A stretch of 64,000 nucleotides of DNA from Desulfuromusa sp. (GCA_016744595.1 JADGEB010000018.1:1-64000); one strand, 5' to 3'. Shown: positions 16,754-26,812, counted from the first letter of the stretch. The notes: generated by a model not told the origin, from the sequence alone. Numbers and translations: made by a program.

Positions 16754-17050
16754 CTATTCCATCAACTGCTGCATCATTAAATCGGCGAGACCAATTCCAC
16801 CATGTTGAGCAGTTATCTTTGCCGCTTCCAGATCTTGTAATTGCGCGTAGACATCTTCAGCATTGCCGCGCTGAATCAACCCATCATCAGGAATTGTCTT
16901 GCGCATTTCTTTGAACATCTGCTGAATGAAAATAGCTTCAAACTGTTGAGCAGCTTCCTTCAGCTTTTCGGGGCTCTGCCCCTTGTGAACTTCAGCAGTC
17001 CGGGTTGTTGTCTGACTAAGCAATTGTGCCGAATCAATCCTGTGTTCCAT
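16754..17050 (-). CDS. flgJ: Flagellar rod-binding protein FlgJ (single-domain form)
   Basis: A 98-residue protein matching only the N-terminal rod-capping/scaffold domain of FlgJ. KLKEAAQQFEAIFIQQMFKEMRKT (about 30-53) is the family hallmark, and the end GGIGLADLMMQQL is typical. The C-terminal muramidase of enterobacterial FlgJ is absent, as in many delta- and epsilon-proteobacteria, so a separate peptidoglycan hydrolase must open the wall for rod assembly. The ATG overlaps the flgI stop. It is the last core flagellar gene of the operon. Confidence 0.88.
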   Translation of the reverse strand: MEHRIDSAQLLSQTTTRTAEVHKGQSPEKLKEAAQQFEAIFIQQMFKEMRKTIPDDGLIQRGNAEDVYAQLQDLEAAKITAQHGGIGLADLMMQQLME

Positions 17051-18159
17051 TATAAAACTACCAGATCAGCATACAAAGCGCCAGAGGCTTTAATTGACTG
17101 GAAAATTGCAATCAAATCACGTGGCGTCGCACCAATCGCATTCAGTGCAGAGGCTACTTCACCAATACTGACACCCTGTTCCAAAACCACCAAATTACCT
17201 GCCTCCTCAACTATACCGATATCAGTTTCTGGAGTGACAACGGTCTCACCGTCGGAAAATGCATTCGGCTGTGAAACATTGCTCTGTTCGCTGATTATCA
17301 GGTTGAGATTGCCGTGAGAAACGGCCACCGTAGAGATCCTGACCCCTTCACCCATAACGATAGTACCTGTCTTTTCATTAACAACGATTCGAGCCAGAGC
17401 ATCTGGGATAACTGTCAAATGCTCCAGTTCCGCAGCAAACTCGACAACTCTATCCTGATAAGAATCGGGGATGACAACCTGCATCAATCCAGCATCGAGA
17501 GAACGAGCTGGAGTTCCGCCAAAATGCTGGTTGACCGCTTCGCTCATTCGCGAAACCGTCGTAAAATCAGAATCTTTCAAGCGATAATTTAATTCTGAAC
17601 CCTCACCAAAAACAAAAGGAACCTCTCGTTCAACTAACGCTCCATCAGGAATTCTGGCAGCGGTCGGATGATTTTTTTGCACCTTGGCTGCCTCGCCTCC
17701 AAATGCCAGCGAACCAACCACCATCGACCCCTGAGCAACTGCATAGTATTTCCCGTCTGCTGCCTTTAGCGGGGTCATTAACAGAGTACCACCAGCCAAA
17801 TTGTCTGCATCACCAACCGAAGAGACTGAGACATCAATGGTATTTCCTGCTCGCGCAAAGGGAGGGAGCTCTGCTGTCACAACCACAGCAGCAACGTTGG
17901 AAACTTTAACTGTGTCAGAGTTTACCGTCACACCAAGACGCTCCATCATACTAACCAGCGACTGAATAGTGAATCGGGTGCTAGCACTATCACCGGTTCC
18001 GTTAAGACCAACTACAAGACCGTAACCAATCAGCTGATTGGAACGTACTCCTTCCAATTTAGCCAGCTCTTTGATCCGGGATGCCTCTGCGGTGGAAATG
18101 AGGATCACTCCCCAGAATATCAACAGTGCAATAATTATTTTGTGTGTCCTATCCTTCAT
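17050..18159 (-). CDS. flgI: Flagellar P-ring protein FlgI
   Basis: Forms the periplasmic P-ring bushing around the rod. The 369-residue protein has a signal peptide (about 1-26, ending AEA), then SRIKELAKLEGVRSNQLIGYGLVVGLNGTGDS, the strongly conserved FlgI opening. NVAAVVVTAELPPFARAGNTIDVSVSS and MGEGVRISTVAVSHGNL follow in order. Length is standard. It overlaps flgJ downstream and lies 15 bp after flgH, with an ACAGGAGTATC ribosome binding site. Its presence, with FlgH, shows a Gram-negative envelope. Confidence 0.97.
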   Translation of the reverse strand: MKDRTHKIIIALLIFWGVILISTAEASRIKELAKLEGVRSNQLIGYGLVVGLNGTGDSASTRFTIQSLVSMMERLGVTVNSDTVKVSNVAAVVVTAELPPFARAGNTIDVSVSSVGDADNLAGGTLLMTPLKAADGKYYAVAQGSMVVGSLAFGGEAAKVQKNHPTAARIPDGALVEREVPFVFGEGSELNYRLKDSDFTTVSRMSEAVNQHFGGTPARSLDAGLMQVVIPDSYQDRVVEFAAELEHLTVIPDALARIVVNEKTGTIVMGEGVRISTVAVSHGNLNLIISEQSNVSQPNAFSDGETVVTPETDIGIVEEAGNLVVLEQGVSIGEVASALNAIGATPRDLIAIFQSIKASGALYADLVVL

Positions 18160-18174
18160 GGCGATACTCCTGTA

Positions 18175-18867
18175 TCAGAACGGCCAAACGGCATCCAGTC
18201 CTCTTACCAGCCAGCCCTGCTGTTGCTTATCACTTATAACACCCTCACCAATGTAGGCAATCCGGGCATTAAGAATGTTCTTTGAATCGACAATATTACG
18301 TGGGGACACATCTGCTGAGCGAACCATTCCGCTGAGCTTCACAATCTGCATTTCATTATTCACGGTGACGGTTTTATTCCCTTCAATCTTTAAATTACCG
18401 TTCGGTAAAACTTCAACCACCTGTGTCGTCAAAGTTGCGACCAGATTCTCCTTGCGTTCAGTCTTTCCGCCACCTTCAAAATCGTTCTCAGTTGATGCAT
18501 TGATAAGTGCCGTCGGGTCAATGGCGCTATTACCAAGTTGACTGATATATTTTTCCAACCCAAACACATTGGTAATCCCGGCAGACATGGTACTTTTACG
18601 ATCAGTTTCTGTCGTTGCTTCCTTACTGGCGCTCGCATTTTCAACAATAACGACTGTAATGATGTCACCAACGGTGCGCCCCTTCATGTCGACAAACATT
18701 CCACCACGACTTTCAGTCCATAGAGATCCAGAGGTCTGTGGCGGCATCGGTTCATTTATTATCGGCGCAACAGGTTCGACATCACTTAAATCAACCCGTG
18801 ATGCAGGCCCAGCACAAGCACCCAACAGGAAAACTAGCAGAAGAAATAAAAATGTCTTATTCATCAT
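18175..18867 (-). CDS. flgH: Flagellar L-ring lipoprotein FlgH
   Basis: Forms the outer-membrane L-ring. The 230-residue precursor has a signal peptide with lipobox LLGAC, so the mature protein starts at the lipid-modified cysteine of ACAGPASR. SLWTESRGGMFVDMKGRTVGDIITVVIVENASASKEATT is the FlgH signature. LPNGNLKIEGNKTVTVNNEMQIVKLSGMVRSADVS near the C-terminus is also typical. Two consecutive ATG codons are possible starts. It is separated from flgA by one base and from flgI by 15 bp, so all are in one transcript. Confidence 0.97.
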   Translation of the reverse strand: MMNKTFLFLLLVFLLGACAGPASRVDLSDVEPVAPIINEPMPPQTSGSLWTESRGGMFVDMKGRTVGDIITVVIVENASASKEATTETDRKSTMSAGITNVFGLEKYISQLGNSAIDPTALINASTENDFEGGGKTERKENLVATLTTQVVEVLPNGNLKIEGNKTVTVNNEMQIVKLSGMVRSADVSPRNIVDSKNILNARIAYIGEGVISDKQQQGWLVRGLDAVWPF

Positions 18868-18868
18868 T

Positions 18869-19591
18869 TCAAAACTCCACTTTTACCAGTCCGGGGGCAA
18901 CCACCAGACAGAGAACTTCCTTGCGGGAGTTACTGTTCATCACCCGAATTGCCTCACCAGTGCGGCCATCCTGCTTTGCTTCCCCGGCTGCCGTCAGCAT
19001 CAATCCCTGACCGCGTGCTTGGATAACGACTCGTTCGCCCCGCTTTATGACCGGGGGAAATTCCACTTGATTTCGCTGTAGGGGCTCACCGAGTCGAACA
19101 GAACGCTTCAAGCGCTTGCCGATAACATCCTCCACCAAAAAAATCGGTGTTTTCAAGCGACTGATATCCTGATAGCGCAATTCAACATCATCACTGTCAA
19201 GAATAGCTCCACGACGCAATGTCACTGCGATAACGGCAACTTCAGCCAGAGCTTCCAGTTCAACTCGCACCGATTGATTGCTGATGATACGCCCGTCAAC
19301 CCGAGTCATCAGGGTCATTCGACGGCTGCCAATAACACCTGGCTTGGCAGGTATCACCTGATGGCTAATCCGCCCTGCCGGAACCTGATAGGGATTGGGT
19401 AAGGCTAACGACTTGAAACGAAGCTCAATATGCGGCAACAACATCGATTGCTCAACCAGATAATCACCAAAAATCTGCTCCATTTCCCGCTGATCAATCA
19501 GCTGACTGGTTTTAGCAACGGATTGCCGTGTTGCCCCGCAAACCATGAGCGGAGTTGATAAAATCAGAAATAGACAAAGCAGATATTTCAT
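18869..19591 (-). CDS. flgA: Flagellar P-ring assembly chaperone FlgA
   Basis: A periplasmic chaperone for FlgI polymerisation. The 240-residue precursor has an N-terminal signal peptide (about 1-19, LCLFLILSTPLMVCG), a divergent middle region and a C-terminal SAF/antifreeze-like beta domain: VIAVTLRRGAILDSDDVELRYQD, VIGKRLKRSVRLGEPLQRNQVEFPPVIKRGERVVIQA and GLMLTAAGEAKQDGRTGEAIRVMN. The last stretch is diagnostic of FlgA. Placement between flgG and flgHI is the usual order. Confidence 0.94.
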   Translation of the reverse strand: MKYLLCLFLILSTPLMVCGATRQSVAKTSQLIDQREMEQIFGDYLVEQSMLLPHIELRFKSLALPNPYQVPAGRISHQVIPAKPGVIGSRRMTLMTRVDGRIISNQSVRVELEALAEVAVIAVTLRRGAILDSDDVELRYQDISRLKTPIFLVEDVIGKRLKRSVRLGEPLQRNQVEFPPVIKRGERVVIQARGQGLMLTAAGEAKQDGRTGEAIRVMNSNSRKEVLCLVVAPGLVKVEF

Positions 19592-19602
19592 TTATTCATC
19601 CC

Positions 19603-20388
19603 CTAACGGACTAGCTGAGTTGTCATCTGCAACATTTCATCAGCAGTTTTAATCGCCTTGGAGTTGACTTCATAAGCCCGTTGTCCAGCGATCATATTGA
19701 CCATTTCTTCCATAATGTTGACATTGGAACCTTCTAGAAACCCCTGTGACAGCGTTCCAAAACCTTCTTCACCCGGAGTTCCCGAAAGGGGTGCGCCGGT
19801 TGTAGGAGTTTCTGCGTAGAGATTACGCCCCAAACTGTTCAGCCCAGAAGGGTTGCCAAAGCGGATCAGCTCGATATTCCCCACCTGAGTCGAAGTACTT
19901 TCGCCATCGAGAAGAACATCAACGGTGCCACCACTACCAATAGAGATTGAAGTGGAACCTTCTGGAATGACAATCTCCGGGATAATTGTATAACCATCGG
20001 AAGTGACTAGTCGCCCGGTACTGTCCTTTTTCAAAGCACCAGAACGGGTATAAGCTTCACTTCCGTCAGGAAGATTGACCTGAAAAAACCCAGGTCCCTC
20101 AATCGCCAGATCGAGCTCATTTTCAGTCTGCTGAAAATCACCGGTCGTAAATACTTTCTGCACAGCAGCCACCCGGGAACCAAGTCCTACCTGGACACCA
20201 GTCGGAACTTCCCCACCATCAACACCGGTGCCAGCCGCACGACTGGTCTGATAAAGAATATCCTGAAAATCGGCACGACTCTTTTTAAAACCGGAGCTGT
20301 TCACGTTAGCCAGATTGTTGGCAATCACGTCCATATTGACTTGTTGTGATTGCATCCCGGTTGCCGCAGTCCAAAGTGCTCTAATCAT
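19603..20388 (-). CDS. flgG: Flagellar distal rod protein FlgG
   Basis: Builds the distal rod that crosses the outer envelope. The 261-residue length is exact for the family. The N-terminal [42 protein letters not shown] is the rod/hook N-terminal heptad region. The C-terminal [40 protein letters not shown] is the matching coiled-coil. [21 protein letters not shown] in the middle is typical. An AGGAGTTAG ribosome binding site precedes the ATG. It follows flgF by 43 bp. Confidence 0.97.
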   Translation of the reverse strand: MIRALWTAATGMQSQQVNMDVIANNLANVNSSGFKKSRADFQDILYQTSRAAGTGVDGGEVPTGVQVGLGSRVAAVQKVFTTGDFQQTENELDLAIEGPGFFQVNLPDGSEAYTRSGALKKDSTGRLVTSDGYTIIPEIVIPEGSTSISIGSGGTVDVLLDGESTSTQVGNIELIRFGNPSGLNSLGRNLYAETPTTGAPLSGTPGEEGFGTLSQGFLEGSNVNIMEEMVNMIAGQRAYEVNSKAIKTADEMLQMTTQLVR

Positions 20389-20431
20389 ATCTAACTCCTT
20401 CTTTCCTGGTACACACGTACGCTTTAAATAT

Positions 20432-21160
20432 TTATTGAACCAGGCCGATTTCCGCAGCCTTAGCTCCCATATCGCTATAAATTTTTAATGCTTTCTGGGT
20501 TGCTTCAAACGCCCGAAGATTGGAGGTCATCCGTACCATGGTTTTCATCATGTCAATGTTGGATGCCTCAAGGTTTTTCTGCACGATCTGTGGCTCGGGA
20601 TGCAGCTCTGGTTGCGTATCATCAACCGGCTGAAACATTTCACCACCAGCCCGCTTTAAAATAGATGTGTCGGCAAATTGAAACAGTCCAACCTGTCCAA
20701 CTTTTTCCTGATCAGCCCAGATAACACCATCTGGTCCAATATCGACATCAGGGTGTGGCAAGACAATTTCTCCACCACCAGCTCCCATCACCGGCAAACC
20801 ATTGGTATCAATCAATTGCCCATCACCATTGAGCTGAAAATTTCCCTTGCGAGCATAACCAAAACTGCCATCTGGACGCTGAATTTGAAAAAAACCATCG
20901 CCATTAATCGCCAGATCCAAAGGATCCCCACTAAATTCAATATGTCCGGGAGTAAAATCAATTTCCTGCTCGGTCAGACGACTGTAATTGGTTCCCTTGG
21001 TTGCCAAACCAGAAGTTGCTTCTCCGAGTTTGGCCTCAAAAGTCACTGTCCCTTTTTTATATCCGGGTGTTTTTGCCGCAGCCAAATGCTCACTGATGTT
21101 TTCCAACATCTGCATTCGTGCAACTGCCCCTGAAATTGCGCTATATTTACCGCTTGACAT
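20432..21160 (-). CDS. flgF: Flagellar proximal rod protein FlgF
   Basis: A proximal rod component, 242 residues. The N-terminus [36 protein letters not shown] is a somewhat diverged rod-family start. [41 protein letters not shown] is typical of FlgF/FlgG, and the C-terminus has [31 protein letters not shown]. The start at 21,158-21,160 is chosen because a GGAGAATCAAG ribosome binding site precedes it. The open frame extends 16 codons further upstream without support. It is distinguished from FlgG by its order and its poorly conserved N-terminus. Confidence 0.9.
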   Translation of the reverse strand: MSSGKYSAISGAVARMQMLENISEHLAAAKTPGYKKGTVTFEAKLGEATSGLATKGTNYSRLTEQEIDFTPGHIEFSGDPLDLAINGDGFFQIQRPDGSFGYARKGNFQLNGDGQLIDTNGLPVMGAGGGEIVLPHPDVDIGPDGVIWADQEKVGQVGLFQFADTSILKRAGGEMFQPVDDTQPELHPEPQIVQKNLEASNIDMMKTMVRMTSNLRAFEATQKALKIYSDMGAKAAEIGLVQ

Positions 21161-21215
21161 CTTGATTCTCCACTTTAAATTGATGCCTGCTTGTCGACCT
21201 GCTAACAATAAATCT

Positions 21216-21584
21216 TTAACTCGGAACCTGTTGTTTCAACTGCACCAATTGCAACAGTTGCTCTACCTCTGCCGGAGCCATCTGCAAAGCGGCGGCAATC
21301 CCTTTGGCATTGACCCCTTGATTCGCCAAAGAAGCAACATATCGATATTTTTCTGAACTGCTGCGGGGAACTTCGATTGTTTTTTGTTCTCGTTCAACCT
21401 GATCAAGGCTGTTTGAAAAACTGAGCTTTTGTTCCTGCTTAGTTCCTGTTTCCAACAGCTGCTGCCGCAATTCACGTAGCTCCCGACCCAATTTTCTTGA
21501 GACCAGCAACTGCCAGAATCCAAGCAATAATGCCAACAGGGCAATCGAACCAACAAACAACAAAGGAAGTTGCTCAGCTGCCAT
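21216..21584 (-). CDS. Small membrane protein with C-terminal helix-turn-helix-like region (DUF2802-like)
   Basis: A 122-residue protein of unknown function. Residues about 7-27 are one membrane anchor (LLFVGSIALLALLLGFWQLLV), followed by a charged coiled coil (about 30-75). The C-terminal 45 residues (EKYRYVASLANQGVNAKGIAAALQMAPAEVEQLLQLV) form a helix-turn-helix-like module. Position and layout resemble DUF2802/DUF6115-type proteins found beside fliA or chemotaxis genes. Two bases separate it from fliA, and flgF follows closely, so it is likely translated with the late rod genes. A role in flagellation is suggested only by location. Confidence 0.65.
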   Translation of the reverse strand: MAAEQLPLLFVGSIALLALLLGFWQLLVSRKLGRELRELRQQLLETGTKQEQKLSFSNSLDQVEREQKTIEVPRSSSEKYRYVASLANQGVNAKGIAAALQMAPAEVEQLLQLVQLKQQVPS

Positions 21585-21586
21585 CT

Positions 21587-22345
21587 TTAGTCCTCCTGCC
21601 GCAGAGAATTAATACTGCGCTTCATTTTAACTTTTAGTTTATTGAGAGCTTGGCTATGCAACTGGGAAATTCGCCCTTCCGACAGCTCAAGAACTTCGGA
21701 AATTTCTTTCTGTGACAACTCTTCGTAATAGATAAGAGCAACAACCAGACGTTCCTTTTCAGACAATTGTTCCAGATATCCAGCTAACTCCTCGGTCAAC
21801 TCATTTGCTTCCATCCGTTCTTGAACACTGGCCTGCTTGACATCTTCTAGGTTGTCGATGAAGGTTTTACCCGAATCATCATCACTATCGAGGCTTTCAT
21901 TCAGGCTAATAGTACCAAGTTGACTGACTTGGAGCTGCAATTCACGGAAATCATCCAGACTCATATCCAGCTCTTCAGCCAGTTCTGGATCTTCGGGAGC
22001 TCGACCGATCCGTTTACCTAATGAGTCGGTCACTTTGGCCAAGCGCGATTGTTTTTCTCGTAACGTCCTGGAAAACCAATCCATCCGCCGAACTTCATCA
22101 AATACAGCACCACGAATTCTCCGCTCAGCAAATGTTTTAAACAGCACACCACGACGCGGATCAAAACGATTGGATGCATCCATCAGCCCCATCAAGGCAG
22201 CACTGCGAATATCGTCACGGCTGACAAACGCAGGTACCTGAGTCATCATCCGATCAACCAGAAAGTCGACCAATGACAGATGTGATTCAATCATCTTCTC
22301 CCGCTCCGCCGCTCCCGGCGGACCGTAGCCACTACTGAAAGTCAT
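21587..22345 (-). CDS. fliA: Flagellar sigma factor sigma-28 (FliA)
   Basis: Directs RNA polymerase to late flagellar promoters. The 252-residue protein has sigma region 2 (LVDFLVDRMM, RGVLFKTFAERRIRGAVFDEVRRMDWFSRTLR) with the FliA hallmark RRIRGAVFDEVRRMDW. Region 3 includes RIGRAPEDPELAEELDMS, and region 4 includes EKERLVVALIYYEELSQKEISEVLELSEGRISQLHSQAL. The ATG at 22,343-22,345 overlaps the flhG stop (TGATG). An upstream in-frame TTG is less likely. The anti-sigma gene flgM is not in the window. Confidence 0.96.
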   Translation of the reverse strand: MTFSSGYGPPGAAEREKMIESHLSLVDFLVDRMMTQVPAFVSRDDIRSAALMGLMDASNRFDPRRGVLFKTFAERRIRGAVFDEVRRMDWFSRTLREKQSRLAKVTDSLGKRIGRAPEDPELAEELDMSLDDFRELQLQVSQLGTISLNESLDSDDDSGKTFIDNLEDVKQASVQERMEANELTEELAGYLEQLSEKERLVVALIYYEELSQKEISEVLELSEGRISQLHSQALNKLKVKMKRSINSLRQED

Positions 22346-23244
22346 CAACTCGCCTCCGTACTTACTCCGAGAAATTGCTTCCAGAAAAATTGCAGGGTTC
22401 CCTGCGCCTGACTATCCACTGGAGCATCAATCAAATTTTCTGCAAGAGCGGTAAAAGATTTTGCAACTTTATGATCCGGGTAAAGATCAACCATCACCTG
22501 TTGCTGACGTACAGATTCATGCATTTTTCTGTCAAAAGGGATACAACCGAGATAATCGAGAAAAATGTCGAGATAACGTCCTGAAACCATAGTCAACTTT
22601 TCAAAGACATCCAGCCCTTCATCCGCACCCCGAACTGAGTTGACTGCCAACAGAAAACGTTTTTGATGATACTGAGTTGAAAGCAACTTCATCAGAGCGT
22701 AAGCATCGGTAATGGCTGTTGGTTCCGGGGTTGTCACCACCAGAATGTCCTGAGCAGCCACATTGAAATAAGTCACATTGTCAGAAATACCCGCTTCAGT
22801 ATCGATCAAGACCACATCGAAATGTTCTTCAAGGGCATCCAGTGAGTCAATCAGTCGCATTTTAAGTTGACCGTCGAGACGAGTGTACTGTTGAACTCCA
22901 GATCCGGCAGGGAGGATTTTCAAGCCGTAGGGTCCTTCAACCATCACCTCTTCCAAAGTCCGTTCACCATTGAAAAAATGGTTGAGGTTATATTCAGGTG
23001 AAAGCCCGAGAACCACATCAATGTTTGCCAATCCCAAATCAGCATCAATAACCAAAACTTTTTTCCCCTGTTTGGCTAAGGCAACAGCAATGTTTGAAAC
23101 GACGGCAGTTTTTCCAACCCCACCTTTGCCACTAGTGATTGACAAAACCCGGGTTGTTGGCATCTGTAATTCAGAAGTGGTCTCATCCAGCTGACTCCGC
23201 ATATTCCGTAAGGTTCCAGCTTGATCCGTTGCAGTACCCATCAT
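22345..23244 (-). CDS. flhG: Flagellar number regulator FlhG (MinD-like ATPase)
   Basis: A ParA/MinD-family ATPase that limits flagellar number and acts on FlhF. The 299-residue protein carries the deviant Walker A SGKGGVGKTA (38-47), LVIDADLGLANIDVVLG and DVVLIDTEAGISDNVTYF as switch motifs. The N-terminal DQAGTLRNMRSQL is the DQAxxLR motif that in FlhG stimulates the FlhF GTPase. It overlaps flhF upstream and fliA downstream by a few bases, indicating coupled translation. Also called FleN or YlxH. Confidence 0.95.
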   Translation of the reverse strand: MMGTATDQAGTLRNMRSQLDETTSELQMPTTRVLSITSGKGGVGKTAVVSNIAVALAKQGKKVLVIDADLGLANIDVVLGLSPEYNLNHFFNGERTLEEVMVEGPYGLKILPAGSGVQQYTRLDGQLKMRLIDSLDALEEHFDVVLIDTEAGISDNVTYFNVAAQDILVVTTPEPTAITDAYALMKLLSTQYHQKRFLLAVNSVRGADEGLDVFEKLTMVSGRYLDIFLDYLGCIPFDRKMHESVRQQQVMVDLYPDHKVAKSFTALAENLIDAPVDSQAQGTLQFFWKQFLGVSTEAS

Positions 23245-24623
23245 ACCGCCATCCTCCGAACTTCTTCTGTTTTGCCCATCACCAACTCAGAGACCATTCT
23301 CGGTTCAGCCAGGAGCAAATCTTCCGGAACCTGCTGACCGTTAGTCAAATAAGCAAGCGGTAAATTACTCTGAATCGGTATATTGATCAGGGTGCCACAA
23401 CGATCTGTTTCATCCAATTTGGTAAAAATCAATCGGGAAAGGGGAAGTGGGCTGAAAGCTTCCAAGGTTTTTTTCTGCAAGCGTTCTTCAGTTGGAGCTG
23501 CTAGCACCAGACAATTTTCAACCTTTGAACCTTTACCAAGAAATTGATTTAATTCATCAATCTGAATTTGATCACGCGGGCTGCGCCCAGCGGTATCAAT
23601 CAAAATAAGATCTTTATCGCGATGACGGCGAAACGCTTCCTGCAGCTGCTCTGGAGAAAGGACGACTTCAACCGGGAGCCCCATAATTTCACCGTAGACC
23701 TTAAGTTGTTCGACTGCTGCAATCCGGTAAGTATCTATCGTCACTAAAGCAACCCGGGCACCACTTTTGGTTATTGCCTCTGCTGCCAATTTGGCAATTG
23801 TCGTGGTTTTCCCAACACCCGTTGCTCCGATCAGGGAGATGCGTTTTTGTGGATCACCCGGTGACCAGAGTGATCCAGTGGTCTGTACGAGATTGGCAAT
23901 CGTTGCAGTCAAAAAATCACGGCATTGATCTGGTTCCTGGCGTTGCCGCTCATTCATCTGTGGTGCGGCAAAACGGGCAATCGTTGCAGCAGCTTCACCA
24001 TCGATACCGCGTGCCACCATCAGATCAAGCAGATCTTCAAGAGATTGTTCAGAAGGTGATTTTAGTTGTGGTAGCTGAGTTGCCTGCTGTGGCTTTATGT
24101 CTTGAGGTGTTTGAATCGGTTGTAAAACTGGACTTGCAGTGACTTCAACTCGACTCTCCAATTGTGCCTGAGCCAATTGTTGCATCAGTTCCTTCAACTG
24201 GTTAATTTCAGCCTGCAACTGGTTAACATTTTGTGCTTCCAGCTGCGATCGCAGTTGACGAACTTCATCTTCAAGAGGATTCGACTTAACTTCTACTTTT
24301 CTATCTATTTTTTTGCCTGTCGCTGCCTTTGATAAAGAAACTTGCTCGTCTTCTAAAGTTTCCACTCGGCGGCCATAAGCTACTGGGATTCTCCCAAGAG
24401 CTGCCGGGTTAGTTTCCGTATTCGGCACAGCTTTACGAAAGCCATTTTTCATTGCCGGCGATTCAATTGCAGCAGTCACCTCAATAATCTGCTTACCGAG
24501 CACACCTAACCCTTTTTTGCCCAGAGTTCTGGTCGATAGTATTAACGCCTCAGATCCGAGAGTCTGTTTCACTTGCTTGAGTGCAGCCGCCATATTTTCT
24601 GCTTCAAATTTTTTAACTAACAT
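23241..24623 (-). CDS. flhF: Flagellar placement GTPase FlhF (SRP-like)
   Basis: An SRP-family GTPase that sets the site of flagellar assembly. The 460-residue protein has a variable basic, Gln-rich N-terminal part (about 1-190, QLRSQLEAQNVNQLQAEINQL) and an N-domain. The G domain has P-loop LIGATGVGKTTTIAKLAAEA (about 267-286), DTYRIAAVEQLKVYGEIMGLP, DTAGRSPRDQ and TKLDETDRCG. MLVKKFEAENMAAALKQVKQTLGSEALILSTR is the typical opening. The ATG lies 11 bp inside the flhA end. A single polar flagellum is often linked to FlhF/FlhG pairs; that is inference for this organism. Confidence 0.95.
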   Translation of the reverse strand: MLVKKFEAENMAAALKQVKQTLGSEALILSTRTLGKKGLGVLGKQIIEVTAAIESPAMKNGFRKAVPNTETNPAALGRIPVAYGRRVETLEDEQVSLSKAATGKKIDRKVEVKSNPLEDEVRQLRSQLEAQNVNQLQAEINQLKELMQQLAQAQLESRVEVTASPVLQPIQTPQDIKPQQATQLPQLKSPSEQSLEDLLDLMVARGIDGEAAATIARFAAPQMNERQRQEPDQCRDFLTATIANLVQTTGSLWSPGDPQKRISLIGATGVGKTTTIAKLAAEAITKSGARVALVTIDTYRIAAVEQLKVYGEIMGLPVEVVLSPEQLQEAFRRHRDKDLILIDTAGRSPRDQIQIDELNQFLGKGSKVENCLVLAAPTEERLQKKTLEAFSPLPLSRLIFTKLDETDRCGTLINIPIQSNLPLAYLTNGQQVPEDLLLAEPRMVSELVMGKTEEVRRMAV

Positions 24624-26703
24624 CGACAGTCACCGTTCCTATCGACCGCACTTTCAAATGAGGTGCGATCTCGTTGTGAGAGATAATTGCCAAACTAGGC
24701 AGGTAGCGTTCGGTCAACCTTTTGACATGGAGTCGGATTGTTGGCGTACAGAGAAGTACCGGACTTGCTCCGACAGCATTTTGTAGTGCCTTGGTCAAAC
24801 TATTAATCAGCGCTTGAGCAAAGCCAGGCTCCAAAGCCAGGTAAGCCCCTTGTTCTGTGCTATGCAGCGCTTCCTGAATCTGCGTTTCAACGTTCCGATC
24901 AAATGTCATCACTTCTAATACCTGCCCATCATCGCTATAACTGTTACTGATTGAACGAGCCAATATGGCGCGCACATGTTCTGTTAATTGATCAGGGTCT
25001 TGCACAACTGGTGCCCAATCTGCCAAAGTTTCTAAAATAGTTCTAAGATCCCGAATTGAAACCCCTTCACGCAGTAAATTTTGCAATACACGCATGACAA
25101 CGCCAAGGCTTAGCAGGGCAGGAACCAGCTCTTCCACCAACTTCGGATATTCATTGGACAAGTTATCCAGCAAGTTCTGTGTTTCCTGCCGGCCAAGAAG
25201 TTCATGACCATGAGTTTTGATCAATTCACTCAGGTGAGTTGCAACCACGGTGGTATTATCAACAACGGTATAACCGGAGATCTGGGCGCGTTCCTTTTTA
25301 TCCTCAGAAATCCAGACGGCTGGCAACTGAAAAGCGGGCTCAACGGTTTCGACACCTTTGATCACTTCAGTTGCAGTACCGGGGTTCATTGCCAGGAAAT
25401 GACCAGGGAGGAGCTCTCCACCACCAATTTTCACCCCTTTGAGGACAATGGCGTATTCATTTGGTTTGAGTTGCAGATTATCTTTGATATGCACCGGTGG
25501 CACGATAAAACCCATATCAAGAGTGAACTGTCGCCGAATCGATTTAATCCGTGGCAATAATTCTCCGTTCTGGGCGGTATCAACCAGTGGAATCAACCCG
25601 TAGCCAACTTCCATTTCCAACAGGTCAACAGACAACATCTGCTCATAGTTCTCTTCTTCCAGAAGTTTCGGTTCTGGAGTCGCTTCAAGTTCACCCTTCT
25701 CATCGATTTGTTGACGCGATTTCTGAACTTGCCAGGCAACCCCGGCAACAATTGTTGAAAGGAATAAAAAAGGAAGTTGTGGCAATCCTGGAATCAGAGC
25801 AAAGCCAAGTAAAATTGCAGAGACCACCCAGAGAGCCCTTGGGTGAATAGTGAACTGTCGCTTTATTTCGCTACCAAAATCCCCATCACCAGCAGTTCTT
25901 GTGACCATGATACCGGCACCTGTTGAAATAATCAGTGCCGGAATTTGACCCACCAGACCATCACCAACTGTCAGAATCGTATAGTTGGCAGCAGCTTCGG
26001 CCATCGGCATCCCCTTCTGCACCACACCAATGACAAAACCAGCTCCAATATTGATTAAGGTAATAATGATTCCGGCAATGGCATCCCCTTTGACAAACTT
26101 ACTGGCACCATCCATCGCACCATAAAAATCTGACTCGGAAGCAATTTCCTTCCGCCGAAAACGGGCATCCTCATCGCTGATCAAGCCGGCATTCAGGTCG
26201 GCATCAATAGCCATCTGTTTGCCCGGCATAGCATCTAAAGTAAATCGGGCAGCAACTTCAGCAACCCGTCCCGCACCCTTGGTAATAACCATAAAGTTGA
26301 TCAGCACCAGAATGATGAAGATAACCACTCCAACCACATAGTTTCCGCCAACAACAAACTGACCGAATGATTGAATTACACTTCCAGCAGCAGCTGGACC
26401 TTCATCGCCATGCAGCAAGATCAAACGGGTTGAAGCAACGTTCAGGGAAAGACGAAACAGGGTTGTCACCAGCAAGACACTTGGGAAAATTGCAAAATCA
26501 AGTGCCCGCGAAGTATAGAGGGTGATAATCAGTATCAAGAGTCCGATAGTAATATTCAATGAAAGGAAGATATCCAGTAACATCGGTGGTACCGGCAAAA
26601 TCATCAACATCAAAATCAGGACTAAACCAAATGCAACCAGCAAATCGCTACGCAATAACATTTCTCGCCAGCGATTGTTGATGATCCCATCTATTGTTGC
26701 CAT
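24613..26703 (-). CDS. flhA: Flagellar type III export gate protein FlhA
   Basis: The large ring component of the export gate that couples proton flow to secretion. The 696-residue protein has about eight membrane segments in the first 330 residues, including RLSLNVASTRLIL and the FHIPEP-type loop FTLDAMPGKQMAIDADLNAGLI, then a cytoplasmic domain docking chaperone-substrate pairs. The start MATIDGIINNRW at 26,701-26,703 is preferred because a GGAGAAACT ribosome binding site precedes it. The frame is open 12 codons further upstream. It is 109 bp after flhB and overlaps flhF. Confidence 0.96.
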   Translation of the reverse strand: MATIDGIINNRWREMLLRSDLLVAFGLVLILMLMILPVPPMLLDIFLSLNITIGLLILIITLYTSRALDFAIFPSVLLVTTLFRLSLNVASTRLILLHGDEGPAAAGSVIQSFGQFVVGGNYVVGVVIFIILVLINFMVITKGAGRVAEVAARFTLDAMPGKQMAIDADLNAGLISDEDARFRRKEIASESDFYGAMDGASKFVKGDAIAGIIITLINIGAGFVIGVVQKGMPMAEAAANYTILTVGDGLVGQIPALIISTGAGIMVTRTAGDGDFGSEIKRQFTIHPRALWVVSAILLGFALIPGLPQLPFLFLSTIVAGVAWQVQKSRQQIDEKGELEATPEPKLLEEENYEQMLSVDLLEMEVGYGLIPLVDTAQNGELLPRIKSIRRQFTLDMGFIVPPVHIKDNLQLKPNEYAIVLKGVKIGGGELLPGHFLAMNPGTATEVIKGVETVEPAFQLPAVWISEDKKERAQISGYTVVDNTTVVATHLSELIKTHGHELLGRQETQNLLDNLSNEYPKLVEELVPALLSLGVVMRVLQNLLREGVSIRDLRTILETLADWAPVVQDPDQLTEHVRAILARSISNSYSDDGQVLEVMTFDRNVETQIQEALHSTEQGAYLALEPGFAQALINSLTKALQNAVGASPVLLCTPTIRLHVKRLTERYLPSLAIISHNEIAPHLKVRSIGTVTVDVS

Positions 26704-26812
26704 AGTTTCTCCATCAAGACTGAATTCTGACAGGGTCATGTCAAGCTTTTGGCTTTTATAAACCCTTTGTGAATTCTATTATAAACAAGTTAATTCTTTT
26801 ATTTTCAGTATG